Assembly: GCA_017481885.1 (NCBI GenBank)
Contig: JAFUOM010000016.1
Span: 1 to 53,242 of the forward strand
Length of the DNA: 53,242 nt
Direction: 5' to 3'
From: Ruminococcus sp.
Lineage (GTDB): Bacteria; Bacillota; Clostridia; Oscillospirales; Acutalibacteraceae
The notes beneath the pieces were generated by a model, which ran no database searches, was not told the origin of the DNA, and saw only the letters and a list, made by a program, of their open reading frames with translations. The translations under genes were made by a program, and so were the position numbers. Positions 42,140 through 51,410 of the stretch are shown piece by piece (the first letter of the stretch is position 1; the number at the start of each line of letters is the position of its first letter).

Positions 42140-44101
42140 ATGGAGAATAAGTTTAAACTGAAATCTAAGTACAAGCCTTACGGTGACCAGCCAAAGGCTA
42201 TTGAAACACTTGTCAATTCAATAAACAGCGGACACAAGGAGCAAACTCTCCTTGGTGTTACAGGTTCGGGTAAGACTTTTACGATGGCTAATATTATCGA
42301 AAAGCTTAATCGTCCTACTCTGGTACTTGCTCACAACAAAACTCTTGCAGCACAGTTGTGCTCAGAGTTTAAGGAGTTCTTCCCTGATAATGCCGTTGAA
42401 TATTTTGTATCGTACTACGATTATTATCAGCCAGAGGCGTATATCCCGTCAACCGATACTTATATCGAAAAAGATAGTGCTATTAATGACGAAATCGATA
42501 AACTTCGTCATAGTGCAACTTTAGCGTTATCAGAACGCAGAGATGTAATTATCGTTGCATCGGTTTCGTGTATTTATTCACTCGGTGACCCGATTGATTA
42601 CCGCAGTATGGTTATATCGCTTCGACCTGGTATGCAAAAATCCCGTGACGAGCTACTCAAAAAGCTTGTTGAATTACAGTACGAGCGTAACGATATTAAT
42701 TTCATCCGTAATAAATTCAGAGTCAGAGGAGATGTTGTTGAAATTTTCCCTGCGGCATCATCTGACAGAATAATCCGAGTTGAATTTTTCGGCGATGAAA
42801 TTGACAGGATTACAGAGATAAATCCGCTTACAGGCGAATTAATGGCTACAGTGCGTCACGCCGCAATTTATCCTGCTTCGCACTACATTGTTGGCGGAGA
42901 GAAAATGAACCGTGCCATTAAAGAACTTGAAAGCGAGCTTGATGAACGTTTAGCGTATTTCAGAGAAAACGGCAAATTGCTCGAAGCTCAGCGAATTGAA
43001 CAGCGCACACGCTATGATATCGAAATGTTACAGGAAATCGGTATGTGTTCTGGTATTGAAAACTATTCTCGAGTTTTATCAGGTAGAAAACCGGGTTCTG
43101 CTCCTTATACATTACTTGATTATTTCCCTGATGACTTTCTGCTTTTTGTTGACGAATCCCACGTAACTCTACCACAGGTACGAGGAATGTTTGCAGGCGA
43201 CAGAGCACGAAAAACCAGTCTTATAGATTTTGGTTTCAGACTTCCGTCAGCATACGATAACCGTCCGCTGAATTTTGATGAATTCTACGAAAGAGTTAAT
43301 CAGGCTGTCTTTGTCAGTGCAACACCTGGTGATTTTGAGCTTGAACTTTCTCCTGTTGTTGCTGAACAGATTATCCGTCCAACCGGACTTTTAGACCCTG
43401 AAATTTCAGTTCGACCAACCGATGGTCAGCTTGATGACCTCGTTTCTGAGATACACAAGCGTATTGACAAAGGTCAGCGTACACTTATCACAACGCTTAC
43501 AAAGAAGATGGCAGAAGACCTTACTGCTTATCTTGAAACACTTGATATAAAAGTACGATATATGCACCACGATATTGATACTGTCGAGCGTATGGAGATA
43601 GTCCGTGATTTACGACTTGGAGAGTTTGACGTTCTGGTAGGTATTAACCTTTTGCGTGAAGGTCTTGATATCCCAGAAGTATCACTCGTTGCTATACTGG
43701 ATGCCGACAAAGAAGGCTTTTTAAGGTCTGAACGTTCACTTATTCAGACGGTTGGACGTGCCGCACGAAATGTTGAGGGTTCGGTTATAATGTATGCTGA
43801 TTCTGTCACAGATTCAATGAAGAAGACCTTGACAGAAACAAACAGACGCCGTACAATTCAGCATCAGTACAATATCGACAACAATATCACACCGAAATCT
43901 ATCGTCAAGAAAGTCAGTGATGTTCTTGAAATTTCGACTCACACTGACGAAAAGACCGATGATTTCAAACGCCTGTCAAGAGAAGAAAAACTGAAATTAA
44001 TTGACAGCCTTAAAAAAGAAATGCACGCAGCCGCAAAGTTACTTGAGTTTGAACACGCTGCGTTTTTACGAGATAAGATTAAGAAACTACAAGGAAAGTA
44101 G
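42140..44101 (+). CDS. uvrB: Excinuclease ABC subunit B (UvrB)
   Basis: A 653-residue helicase-like damage-verification protein of nucleotide excision repair, acting with UvrA and UvrC. It has the opening [20 protein letters not shown], Walker [11 protein letters not shown], the damage-probing beta-hairpin region [20 protein letters not shown], the motif II residues [11 protein letters not shown], motif [11 protein letters not shown] and the C-terminal UVR domain ([20 protein letters not shown]) that binds UvrC. The length is normal. The ATG at 42140 gives the usual start; a TTG at 42128 touches the CGGAG site. uvrA and uvrC are not nearby. It lies 27 bases after the acyltransferase gene. Confidence 0.97.
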   Translation: MENKFKLKSKYKPYGDQPKAIETLVNSINSGHKEQTLLGVTGSGKTFTMANIIEKLNRPTLVLAHNKTLAAQLCSEFKEFFPDNAVEYFVSYYDYYQPEAYIPSTDTYIEKDSAINDEIDKLRHSATLALSERRDVIIVASVSCIYSLGDPIDYRSMVISLRPGMQKSRDELLKKLVELQYERNDINFIRNKFRVRGDVVEIFPAASSDRIIRVEFFGDEIDRITEINPLTGELMATVRHAAIYPASHYIVGGEKMNRAIKELESELDERLAYFRENGKLLEAQRIEQRTRYDIEMLQEIGMCSGIENYSRVLSGRKPGSAPYTLLDYFPDDFLLFVDESHVTLPQVRGMFAGDRARKTSLIDFGFRLPSAYDNRPLNFDEFYERVNQAVFVSATPGDFELELSPVVAEQIIRPTGLLDPEISVRPTDGQLDDLVSEIHKRIDKGQRTLITTLTKKMAEDLTAYLETLDIKVRYMHHDIDTVERMEIVRDLRLGEFDVLVGINLLREGLDIPEVSLVAILDADKEGFLRSERSLIQTVGRAARNVEGSVIMYADSVTDSMKKTLTETNRRRTIQHQYNIDNNITPKSIVKKVSDVLEISTHTDEKTDDFKRLSREEKLKLIDSLKKEMHAAAKLLEFEHAAFLRDKIKKLQGK

Positions 44102-44109
44102 GTAAGCAG

Positions 44110-46098
44110 ATGGCTAAACCTAAAAAACAACCTGAATATAATGACGAAAGTATTGTTGCGCTGAAAGGTGCCGATCAGGTTCGAAAGCGTCCTGCGGTAA
44201 TTTTCGGTTCAGATGGTATTGAGGGATGTCAACACTCAATTTTCGAGATTCTTTCTAACTCAATCGACGAAGCTCGAGAGGGCTACGGAAAGGTGATTAC
44301 TGTAACTCAGTACGCTGACCATAGCTTTGAGATTGAAGACCATGGTCGAGGAATCCCGGTAGGCTACAACAAAGCAGAAGACCTTTACAACTGGCAGCTT
44401 GTGTTCTGTCAGTTGTACGCAGGTGGTAAATATAAAAATAACGACAGCGGTAACTACGAGTATTCTCTTGGTCTTAATGGTCTTGGTCTTAGTGCTACCC
44501 AGTTTGCGTCTGAATATATGGATGCTGAAATTCGCAGAGATGGCAAAAAGTATACGCTCCATTTTGAAAAAGGCGAAAACGTCGGCGGTCTTAAAACTGA
44601 GGATTACGCTAAAAAAGACACAGGCACTAAGATTAAGTGGAAACCTGATCTCGATGTATTCACAGATATCGAAATTGACAGTAACTATATGATTGACGTT
44701 ATTAAACGTCAGGCTATTGTTAACGCAGGTATCAAGTTTGTGTTCAGAAAACAAAACGGCAGAAGTTTTGATGTTAGCGAGTTCTTGTACGAAAATGGTA
44801 TCGAAGACCACGTAAAAGAGATTATCGGCGAAACTGCGATGACTACTGTCCAGACTTGGAGCACAGAGCAGAAATGCCGTGACAGAGATGATAAAGACGA
44901 GTACAAATGTAAAATCAACGTGTCTTTAGCTTTCTCAAACAAAGTCAATACAACCGAGTATTATCACAACAGTAGTTACCTTGAGCACGGTGGCGCTCCT
45001 GACAAAGCTGTACGTAACGCCTTTGTATATATGCTCGATAATTACTTAAAGCAAAACAACAAATATACGAAGAACGAAAGCAGAGTAACAATTGGCGATA
45101 TTCAGGATTGCCTTGTTATCGTTATTTCGTCATTCTCAAGCGTTACATCCTACGAAAACCAGACAAAGAAAGCTATCACAAACAAAGGTATTCAGGATGC
45201 AATGACTGAGTTTTTACGCAGACAGCTCGAGATTTACTTCATCGAAAATCCACTCGAAGCTGAAAAAATCGGTGCACAGGTGCTTATCAATAAGCGTTCA
45301 CGTGAAGACGCCGAAAAAACTCGAGTGCGTATAAAGAAGAACTTAACAGCAAATATGGATATGACCAGCCGTGTTGCGAAATTTGTCGATTGCAGAAGTC
45401 GTGACGTAAACGAACGCGAGCTGTTCATAGTGGAGGGTGACTCGGCTTTAGGTGCTTGTAAACAGGCGCGTAATCCTGATTTTCAGGCGATTATTCCAAT
45501 CAGAGGTAAAATCTTAAACTGCTTAAAAGCAGACTACAACCGTATTTTTAAGTCAGAAATCATCACTGATTTGATTAAAGTTCTCGGTTGTGGTGTTCAG
45601 GTTAAGTCAAAATCTAACAAAGACATCAGTAGCTTTGATATCAACAATCTTCGTTGGTCAAAGGTAATATTCTGTACCGATGCCGACGTCGATGGTTTCC
45701 AGATACGTACACTTTTACTTACAATGATTTATCGTCTTACTCCTGATTTGATTGAAGCAGGCAAGGTGTTCATCGCTGAATCACCGCTGTATGAAATCAC
45801 ATCCGGTGACAAGGTTTACTTTGCATACACTGAAGCTGAAAAAGAACAGTATATCTCAGAAATAGGAAACAAGAAGTTCACAGTACAGCGAAGCAAGGGT
45901 CTTGGTGAGAACGAACCTGATATGATGAGTCTTACCACAATGAATCCTGCAACTCGAAGACTTATCAAGGTTATGCCTGACGATGTTGAGAAAACAGCTC
46001 AGATTTTCGATGTTCTCCTTGGTGATAACCTGCAGGGCAGAAAAGACTTCATTGTTGAGAACGGTCCTGATTATATTGACAATCTTGATGTAAGTTAA
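44110..46098 (+). CDS. parE: Type IIA topoisomerase subunit B (ParE/GyrB-like)
   Basis: A 662-residue ATPase subunit of a DNA topoisomerase. The GHKL ATP site shows FEILSNSIDEAREG (catalytic Glu and Asn), DHGRGIPVG and LGLNGLGLSATQF; the TOPRIM domain shows IVEGDSALGACKQARN, IIPIRGKILN and CTDADVDGFQIRTLLL; then QRSKGLGENEPDMM. The partner subunit follows 16 bases downstream. The relaxed, divergent signatures and pairing with a subunit A lacking a GyrA box suggest topoisomerase IV or a clostridial second enzyme rather than gyrase, but a tree is needed to settle this. It is translated from a weak site (AGGAAAGTAGG region) 8 bases after uvrB. Confidence 0.9.
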   Translation: MAKPKKQPEYNDESIVALKGADQVRKRPAVIFGSDGIEGCQHSIFEILSNSIDEAREGYGKVITVTQYADHSFEIEDHGRGIPVGYNKAEDLYNWQLVFCQLYAGGKYKNNDSGNYEYSLGLNGLGLSATQFASEYMDAEIRRDGKKYTLHFEKGENVGGLKTEDYAKKDTGTKIKWKPDLDVFTDIEIDSNYMIDVIKRQAIVNAGIKFVFRKQNGRSFDVSEFLYENGIEDHVKEIIGETAMTTVQTWSTEQKCRDRDDKDEYKCKINVSLAFSNKVNTTEYYHNSSYLEHGGAPDKAVRNAFVYMLDNYLKQNNKYTKNESRVTIGDIQDCLVIVISSFSSVTSYENQTKKAITNKGIQDAMTEFLRRQLEIYFIENPLEAEKIGAQVLINKRSREDAEKTRVRIKKNLTANMDMTSRVAKFVDCRSRDVNERELFIVEGDSALGACKQARNPDFQAIIPIRGKILNCLKADYNRIFKSEIITDLIKVLGCGVQVKSKSNKDISSFDINNLRWSKVIFCTDADVDGFQIRTLLLTMIYRLTPDLIEAGKVFIAESPLYEITSGDKVYFAYTEAEKEQYISEIGNKKFTVQRSKGLGENEPDMMSLTTMNPATRRLIKVMPDDVEKTAQIFDVLLGDNLQGRKDFIVENGPDYIDNLDVS

Positions 46099-46114
46099 TT
46101 TTAGGTGAATATAT

Positions 46115-48355
46115 ATGGCTAGAAAAAAGAAAGAAAAAAACATACCCCTAAAGCAGATAACCAACGGTGTTATCGCAGGTGCTGGTGATGTAGTCGAGCA
46201 AAGAATTGCTCAGACAATTGAAACTAACTATATGCCTTACGCAATGAGCGTAATTATGTCACGTGCTATTCCTGAGATAGACGGCTTTAAGCCATCACAC
46301 AGAAAGCTCCTCTACACAATGTACAAGATGGGACTGCTCTCAGGTGCACGTACAAAGTCAGCTAATATCGTTGGTGCTACAATGAAGCTCAACCCTCACG
46401 GTGATGCAGCTATATACGATACAATGGTGCGTTTGTCCCGTGGTTATGAAGCACTGCTTCATCCATATGTAGATTCAAAAGGTAACTTTGGTAAGTTTTA
46501 CTCTAGAGATATGGCTTGGGCTGCTTCCCGATATACCGAGGCTAAACTCGACGCTCTTTGTAACGAACTTTTTAAAGATATTGACAAAGACACAGTCGAT
46601 TTTGTCGATAACTACGACAACACTCAAAAAGAACCTGTGCTTTTACCTGCGAGCTTTCCGTCAGTATTAGTTAACGCTAATACTGGTATCGCTGTAGGTA
46701 TGGCATCAAACATCTGTTCGTTTAACCTGAAAGAGATATGCGAAACCACAGCCGCACTCATCCGTGACAACGACCACGATATTCTATCCACTTTGCCTGC
46801 TCCTGATTTTTCGGGTGGTGCGCAGATTATCTACAACGAAGAGAGTATGCGTGAGGTTTATCGTACAGGCAGAGGCTCCATTAAGGTGCGTTCAATCTAT
46901 ACTTACGATAAATCAAATAACTGTATTGATATCACTAACATTCCGCCAACTACAACCGTCGAAGTAATTATCGAAAAGGTCATCGACTTAGTTAAGGCTG
47001 GAAAAATCAAAGAAATAGCTGATATTCGTGATGAAACTGGTCTTGATGGTTTGAAGATTACCATCGACTTAAAGCGTGCAACAGACCCTGACAAGCTGAT
47101 GCTCAAGCTCTTTAAACTTACAACACTTGAAGACAGTTTCTCCTGTAACTTCAACGTGCTTATCGGTGGCGTGCCGATGGTACTCGGTGTCAAGGAATTG
47201 CTTGATGAGTGGATTGCTTTTAGAATCGAGTGTATTCGTCGCAGAACATACCACGACTTAAACAAAAAGCGTGACAAACTCCATCTTTTAAAAGGTCTTG
47301 AACTCATACTTCTTGATATCGATAAAGCCATCCGTATTGTCAGAGAAACCGAGGAAGAGGCTGAGGTTGTACCAAACCTTATGATTGGCTTTGGTATCGA
47401 TGAGATTCAGGCTGAGTACGTAGCTGAAATCAAGCTTCGTCATTTAAACCGTGAGTACATCTTAAAGCGTACAAAGGATATCGAAAAGCTGATTGAAGAA
47501 ATCGCTGAACTTGAGGCTATTTTAAGTAGCAAGAGCAGAGTTAAAACTATCATCGTTAAAGAGCTCAAAGACGTTGCCGAGAAATACGGTAAAGAGCGTA
47601 TTTGTCCGCTTCTTCATATTGACGATGCTCAAAGCGATGTTGATATATCAGAAGAAATCCCTGATTACCCTGTGCATCTGTTCTTTACCAGAGATGGTTA
47701 CTTTAAAAAGATAACTCCACTCTCACTTAGAATGAGCGGAGAGCAAAAGCTCAAGGAAAACGACGAGATTGTCACAACAGTTGAAACTACTAACAACACT
47801 GACCTTTTGTTCTTTACAAACAAGTGTCAGGTTTATAAAGCAAAGGTACACGAATTCGCTGATACAAAAGCAAGCGTATATGGTGATTATATCCCTGCAA
47901 AACTTTCAATGGATGAGACAGAGCAGGCTGTGTTTATGCTCAACACCAAGGAATACAATGGCTATTTGCTGTTTGCTTTTGAAAACGGAAAGGTAGCAAA
48001 AGTACCGCTTAACGCTTACTGGACAAAAACAAACCGTAAAAAGCTAATAAACGCTTACTCGGATAAATCACCGCTTGCAGGTATTGGTTATTGTGAAACT
48101 GACTGCGAGTTTGTGCTCACATCATCATCAGGCAGAAAACTTTTGCTCCACAGTGGTGCGATTAATGCTAAAACATCAAAATCGACACAGGGTGTAGCGG
48201 TAATGAAACTGAAAAAAGGCCATCGTGTTATGGGAATTATCCCGTACGTTGAGGGTATGTTTGCAAAGCCTTCACGCTATCGTACACGTACTTTGCCAAC
48301 GCTTGGAGCACTTCCAAGTGAGGAAGACGATGCTCAACAGCTTTCAATTCTGTAA
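46115..48355 (+). CDS. parC: Type IIA topoisomerase subunit A (ParC/GyrA-like)
   Basis: A 746-residue DNA breakage-reunion subunit. It has the active-site tyrosine in AWAASRYTEAKL (Tyr140), the PSHRKLLYTMYKMGL segment and the quinolone-pocket helix NPHGDAAIYDTMVRLS. At the position of E. coli GyrA Ser83 it carries Ala98, with Asp102 equal to Asp87. The C-terminal domain is a beta-pinwheel-like repeat region without the QRRGGKG GyrA box, which argues for topoisomerase IV-type decatenation. It ends in an acidic EEDDAQQL tail. TTAGGTGA precedes the ATG. It is the last gene of the radC-parC run. Confidence 0.92.
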   Translation: MARKKKEKNIPLKQITNGVIAGAGDVVEQRIAQTIETNYMPYAMSVIMSRAIPEIDGFKPSHRKLLYTMYKMGLLSGARTKSANIVGATMKLNPHGDAAIYDTMVRLSRGYEALLHPYVDSKGNFGKFYSRDMAWAASRYTEAKLDALCNELFKDIDKDTVDFVDNYDNTQKEPVLLPASFPSVLVNANTGIAVGMASNICSFNLKEICETTAALIRDNDHDILSTLPAPDFSGGAQIIYNEESMREVYRTGRGSIKVRSIYTYDKSNNCIDITNIPPTTTVEVIIEKVIDLVKAGKIKEIADIRDETGLDGLKITIDLKRATDPDKLMLKLFKLTTLEDSFSCNFNVLIGGVPMVLGVKELLDEWIAFRIECIRRRTYHDLNKKRDKLHLLKGLELILLDIDKAIRIVRETEEEAEVVPNLMIGFGIDEIQAEYVAEIKLRHLNREYILKRTKDIEKLIEEIAELEAILSSKSRVKTIIVKELKDVAEKYGKERICPLLHIDDAQSDVDISEEIPDYPVHLFFTRDGYFKKITPLSLRMSGEQKLKENDEIVTTVETTNNTDLLFFTNKCQVYKAKVHEFADTKASVYGDYIPAKLSMDETEQAVFMLNTKEYNGYLLFAFENGKVAKVPLNAYWTKTNRKKLINAYSDKSPLAGIGYCETDCEFVLTSSSGRKLLLHSGAINAKTSKSTQGVAVMKLKKGHRVMGIIPYVEGMFAKPSRYRTRTLPTLGALPSEEDDAQQLSIL

Positions 48356-48370
48356 TCTTTAAAATAATGC

Positions 48371-48399
48371 TTGCATTATGAAAATATCTGTGTTATTAT
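48371..48399 (+). promoter_or_regulatory. Promoter of secG
   Basis: TTGCAT (48371-48376), 17 bases and TATTAT (48394-48399) with TG-N extension. A perfect inverted repeat ATAATGC/GCATTAT (48364-48379) covers the -35 box. Confidence 0.7.
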
Positions 48400-48443
48400 T
48401 ATCTAGTTACTAAAGACTTCAAACTTTTGAAAGGAAGATAAAT

Positions 48444-48692
48444 ATGTCAATTTGGGGTTATGTCTTAGGTGGTCTCTTAATCGTGGCTGCTTTGATTATG
48501 ATTTTCGTAATTATTCTTCAGGAGGGTAACCAGCAGGGTATCGGCGTTGTTTCCGGTGGTGCTGACACATTCTTCTCAAAGAATAAGGCTCGTTCAATTG
48601 ACGCAAAGCTTGCTAAGGCTACAAAGTGGGTAGCTATTGCTTTCGTTGCAGTTGTACTTGCTCTCAACATTATTGCTTACTTCGCAGCATAA
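48444..48692 (+). CDS. secG: Preprotein translocase subunit SecG
   Basis: An 82-residue membrane protein with two helices (about 3-25 and 61-80), joined by the family loop ILQEGNQQGIGVVSGGADTFF. SecG supports SecYE during SecA-driven export. GGAAG precedes the ATG. It has its own promoter and terminator. It is relevant to the surface operon only in that those proteins need the general Sec route. Confidence 0.95.
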   Translation: MSIWGYVLGGLLIVAALIMIFVIILQEGNQQGIGVVSGGADTFFSKNKARSIDAKLAKATKWVAIAFVAVVLALNIIAYFAA

Positions 48693-48717
48693 TTTTGAAC
48701 ACTTATCTCATAAAATT

Positions 48718-48748
48718 GACTATCGGAGCAATCCGATAGTCTTTTTTT
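48718..48748 (+). terminator. Terminator of secG
   Basis: GACTATCGGA and TCCGATAGTC (10 bp) over GCAA, followed by seven T. Confidence 0.93.
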
Positions 48749-48763
48749 GTTTGGGGATAATAT

Positions 48764-49018
48764 ATGATAAGGTTGTTAACAGTTTCAGTAATTTCGTTTT
48801 TAGTTTTTTCACTGATCCATTTTTTAGGCAAAAATAAAAAGCCCTGTAAAAGGGCTTTTGTATCAGTTTTATGCGGACCGCTGTGTTTAGTTATTGTAAA
48901 TGTCCTGTCGTCAATTACAGGTGTTCTTGTTCCTGTTACCGAGCTGTCATTGATGACAACCGTAGCAGGCGGAATCCCAGGGGTTGCATTAATGGTAATA
49001 ATGAGTGTTTTGACTTGA
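48764..49018 (+). CDS. BofA-like pro-sigma-K processing inhibitor family protein
   Basis: An 84-residue membrane protein with two or three hydrophobic segments and the BofA-type C-terminus: FVSVLCGPLCLVIVNVLSS, then VPVTELSLMTTVAGGIPGVALMVI. In Bacillus BofA holds SpoIVFB inactive until the forespore signal arrives. An SpoIVFB-like protease is encoded at 11444. A GGGGAT site lies before the ATG, only 15 bases past the secG terminator, and no promoter is obvious. A terminator-like hairpin lies within the coding sequence (48837-48859). The stop is 1 base from the end of the convergent DUF4364 gene. Confidence 0.72.
   Translation: MIRLLTVSVISFLVFSLIHFLGKNKKPCKRAFVSVLCGPLCLVIVNVLSSITGVLVPVTELSLMTTVAGGIPGVALMVIMSVLT
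48837..48859 (+). other. Terminator-like hairpin inside the BofA-like gene
   Basis: AAAAGCCCT and AGGGCTTTT (9 bp) over a 5-base loop, ending in four T, about 25 codons into the gene. It could be an attenuator or a back-up for the secG terminator. Confidence 0.55.
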
Positions 49019-49019
49019 A

Positions 49020-49616
49020 TTATAGCATTGTATTTAGGTCTTTTAAAGCGTCAACAACAGAGCCTTTGTTTCTTGTTAGCATTGCAATCACAACGTTGTA
49101 GAAAAGCTGAGGATTTTTGTGGAAACTTTTTCTGACAATTTTAGCCTGAGTAATATCAGGAACATAAAGCGAGAATTTAAGCAAATCCATATCACCGCCT
49201 GAAATTGTGCAGTTAACGTTGTAGCCATTGTCGAGCTTTGTGATTGTAACAGCGTTTTCTTTTTCAATGCGTTCTCTTTCAAGAAGTGACAGTGTGCATT
49301 CGCAAGCCTTTTCTTTTACAGTATAGGCGAGAGTGTCCTCAAGCTGTCTTGCAATCATTTTGCCTGAATCGGTTATAAAATACAATTTGTTTTCTTCGTC
49401 AACAAGCTTTAAATTATTGCTCTTTTTCAGGTCGTCAAAGCTTGAGCTACATTCAAAGTAGTTTGCAAGACCTTTTTGTAACAGTGCAGTGACAATGGTG
49501 TCCTTTTTCATAGGCACACCGACTCTATCGTAAACATAACAAATCAGTGTTCTAATTTCAGTTTTACTTCTGACACCGCCCAAGCTGATGCCTTCATCAA
49601 AAGTATCAAATGCCAT
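49020..49616 (-). CDS. DUF4364 family protein
   Basis: A 198-residue soluble protein of the DUF4364 family. The N-terminal half resembles a winged-helix regulator (TEIRTLICYVYDRVGVPMKK, then LLQKGLANYFECSSSFDDL and LYFITDSGKMIARQLEDTL), and the C-terminal half is an alpha-beta domain (NAVTITKLDNGYNVNC, LKFSLYVPDITQA). Its function is unknown; DNA binding is inferred from the fold pattern. It is expressed from a promoter with an extended -10 box (49646-49673), divergent from the NfeD gene, and is convergent with the BofA-like gene, the two ends being 1 base apart without a terminator between. Confidence 0.82.
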   Translation of the reverse strand: MAFDTFDEGISLGGVRSKTEIRTLICYVYDRVGVPMKKDTIVTALLQKGLANYFECSSSFDDLKKSNNLKLVDEENKLYFITDSGKMIARQLEDTLAYTVKEKACECTLSLLERERIEKENAVTITKLDNGYNVNCTISGGDMDLLKFSLYVPDITQAKIVRKSFHKNPQLFYNVVIAMLTRNKGSVVDALKDLNTML

Positions 49617-49645
49617 ATCCGCACCGCCTTTATTTTTATGTATTT

Positions 49646-49673
49646 ATTATACCACATAGCGCCTAAAAGTCAA
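49646..49673 (-). promoter_or_regulatory. Promoter of the DUF4364 gene
   Basis: On the minus strand, TTGACT (49673-49668), 16 bases, TATAAT (49651-49646) with TG-G extension. Confidence 0.75.
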
Positions 49674-49720
49674 AAAGAATTACTGTGTTAATTATTTAAC
49701 ATTGTTTTAACCATAGTTTG

Positions 49721-49749
49721 TTGACCGTTTAATAAATTAGTGATATAAT
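49721..49749 (+). promoter_or_regulatory. Promoter of the NfeD-SPFH operon
   Basis: TTGACC (49721-49726), 17 bases, TATAAT (49744-49749) with a TG-A extension. A near-consensus promoter. Confidence 0.82.
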
Positions 49750-49772
49750 CTGTGTCAAAGGAGATGAGAAAA

Positions 49773-50198
49773 ATGTCGATATTTTGGTTAGTGCTTGCAG
49801 TTGTACTCGGTGTATTTGAAGCAATCACACCACAGCTTGTGTCAATATGGTTTGCGCTTGGTGCGGTAGGCGGCTGTGTAACTTCGCTAATCACTGACAA
49901 AATCTGGATACAGATTGTAGTAGCAGTTGTAATTACGCTTATTTCGCTTGTTCTTACAAGACCACTTGCAAAGCGTATCACAACCGTTAAAAAGACTAAT
50001 ACTAACTCTGACAGAAACATTGGCAAAACTGCCGTTGTAATAGCTGATATTGATAACATCAATGCAGTAGGACAGGTCAAAGTCGGTTACACTGTATGGA
50101 GTGCTAAAAGTGTTAATGACACTGTAATCACAAAAGACACAAAAGTTATTGTTAAAGCAATTGAAGGCGCAAAACTCGTAGTTGAAGCTGTAGATTAA
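49773..50198 (+). CDS. NfeD family membrane protein
   Basis: A 141-residue protein with an N-terminal pair of membrane helices (about 3-23 and 28-62, including VLGVFEAITPQLVSIWFALGA) and a C-terminal OB-fold domain (NIGKTAVVIADIDNINAVGQ, then VKVGYTVWSAKS and KVIVKAIEGAKLVVEA). NfeD proteins work with SPFH proteins in membrane microdomains; the next gene is such a protein. The ATG at 49773 lies 9 bases after AAAGGAG, and an upstream GTG at 49752 overlaps the site region and is rejected. Confidence 0.9.
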   Translation: MSIFWLVLAVVLGVFEAITPQLVSIWFALGAVGGCVTSLITDKIWIQIVVAVVITLISLVLTRPLAKRITTVKKTNTNSDRNIGKTAVVIADIDNINAVGQVKVGYTVWSAKSVNDTVITKDTKVIVKAIEGAKLVVEAVD

Positions 50199-50231
50199 TT
50201 AACATTAATTAAATTTGAAAGGAAGTATATT

Positions 50232-51137
50232 ATGGAAGTATTAGTTTTAATTGCACTTGTGGTATTTTTAGTAATTCTTGTTATCAGCAACATCAAGATT
50301 GTACCACAGGCACACGCATTTGTTGTTGAGCGTCTTGGTGCTTACAACGCAACATGGTCAACAGGTCTTCACCTGAAAATTCCGTTTATTGACCGAATCG
50401 CAAGAAAAGTGTCACTTAAAGAACAGGTTGTAGATTTCCCACCACAGCCTGTTATCACACGAGATAACGTTACAATGCAGATTGACACAGTAGTTTACTA
50501 CGAAATCACAGACCCTAAGCTTTATACTTACGGTGTTGAGCGTCCGCTTTCTGCTATTGAAAACCTTACAGCTACAACACTCCGTAACATCATTGGTGAC
50601 CTTGAGCTTGATAACACTCTTACATCACGTGATACTATCAATGACAAAATCAGAATCATCCTCGATGAAGCTACTGATGCTTGGGGTATTAAGGTTATCC
50701 GTGTAGAGCTTAAGAACATTTTACCACCACGTGAGATTCAGGATGCAATGGAAAAGCAGATGAAGGCTGAGCGTGAGCGTAGAGCTAGAATTCTTGACGC
50801 TGAGGGTGAAAAGCGTAGCCAGATTCTCGTTGCTGAGGGTCTCAAGGAGTCAGCTATCCTTAAAGCTGACGCTGTTAAAGAGTCAAAGATTCGTGAAGCA
50901 GAAGGTGAAGCACAGGCAATCTTAGCTGTACAGCAGGCTTATGCTGATGCTCTCAAAATGCTCAACGAGGCTGCTCCAAGCGATAAGGTAATCGCACTCA
51001 AGAGTCTCGAGTCATTCCAGAAAATTGCAGATGGTAAAGCTACAAAAATTATCATTCCGTCAGAGCTTCAGGGTATTGCATCTCTTGCAACAACTTTTAA
51101 GGAAGTTTTCTCAACTGATACACCAAAAGCTGAATAA
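50232..51137 (+). CDS. SPFH/band 7 (stomatin-like) protein
   Basis: A 301-residue membrane scaffold protein. One N-terminal helix (about 2-19) is followed by the band 7 domain (VPQAHAFVVERLGAYNATWS, LKIPFIDRIARKVSLKEQV, NVTMQIDTVVYYEITDP, TLRNIIGDLELDNTLTSRD) and a coiled coil (about 180-235, MEKQMKAERERRARILDAEG). It belongs to the QmcA/paraslipin group, which pairs with NfeD and forms membrane-bound oligomers. AAAGGAAG precedes ATG. It is co-transcribed with the NfeD gene (33-base gap) and ended by a strong terminator. Confidence 0.94.
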   Translation: MEVLVLIALVVFLVILVISNIKIVPQAHAFVVERLGAYNATWSTGLHLKIPFIDRIARKVSLKEQVVDFPPQPVITRDNVTMQIDTVVYYEITDPKLYTYGVERPLSAIENLTATTLRNIIGDLELDNTLTSRDTINDKIRIILDEATDAWGIKVIRVELKNILPPREIQDAMEKQMKAERERRARILDAEGEKRSQILVAEGLKESAILKADAVKESKIREAEGEAQAILAVQQAYADALKMLNEAAPSDKVIALKSLESFQKIADGKATKIIIPSELQGIASLATTFKEVFSTDTPKAE

Positions 51138-51150
51138 TTTATTGCAAGCT

Positions 51151-51184
51151 AAAAGGCTGTATGCGTGAGCATACAGCCTTTTTA
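51151..51184. terminator. Bidirectional terminator between SPFH and copA
   Basis: A 14-bp stem (51151-51164 with 51169-51182) capped by GTGA, with A-run and T-run on the two sides. Confidence 0.93.
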
Positions 51185-51212
51185 ATGTACATATGAATAA
51201 ATTTAACTACAA

Positions 51213-51410
51213 TCAGTTAATTGAAATTACAGTGTATCCTGCATCGGTTACTGCCTTTGTAAGCACCTCATCAGCAACGTCACCTGTAATAGTCGCTGAC
51301 TTGTTTTCTAAATCAACTGTAGCCGTAACGCCATCGATAGCGTTTAGAGCCTTTTCAACGTGAGCCTTGCAGTGCATACACATCATACCATCAATAATCA
51401 TTGTTTTCAT
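51213..51410 (-). CDS. Possible internally initiated CopZ-like copper chaperone
   Basis: The last 65 codons of the copper ATPase frame begin with ATG at 51410, preceded by AAGGAG (51428-51423, 12-base gap). The product would be a free heavy-metal-associated domain with MCMHCKAHVEKAL, equal in size to CopZ. Separate synthesis is inference from the site and domain boundary. Confidence 0.4.
   Translation of the reverse strand: MKTMIIDGMMCMHCKAHVEKALNAIDGVTATVDLENKSATITGDVADEVLTKAVTDAGYTVISIN

Noticed and set aside
44110..48355. gyrB-gyrA operon
   Set aside because: Subunit A lacks the GyrA box and the pair is away from dnaA/recF-type neighbours; a topoisomerase IV-type enzyme fits better, though a tree would be decisive.
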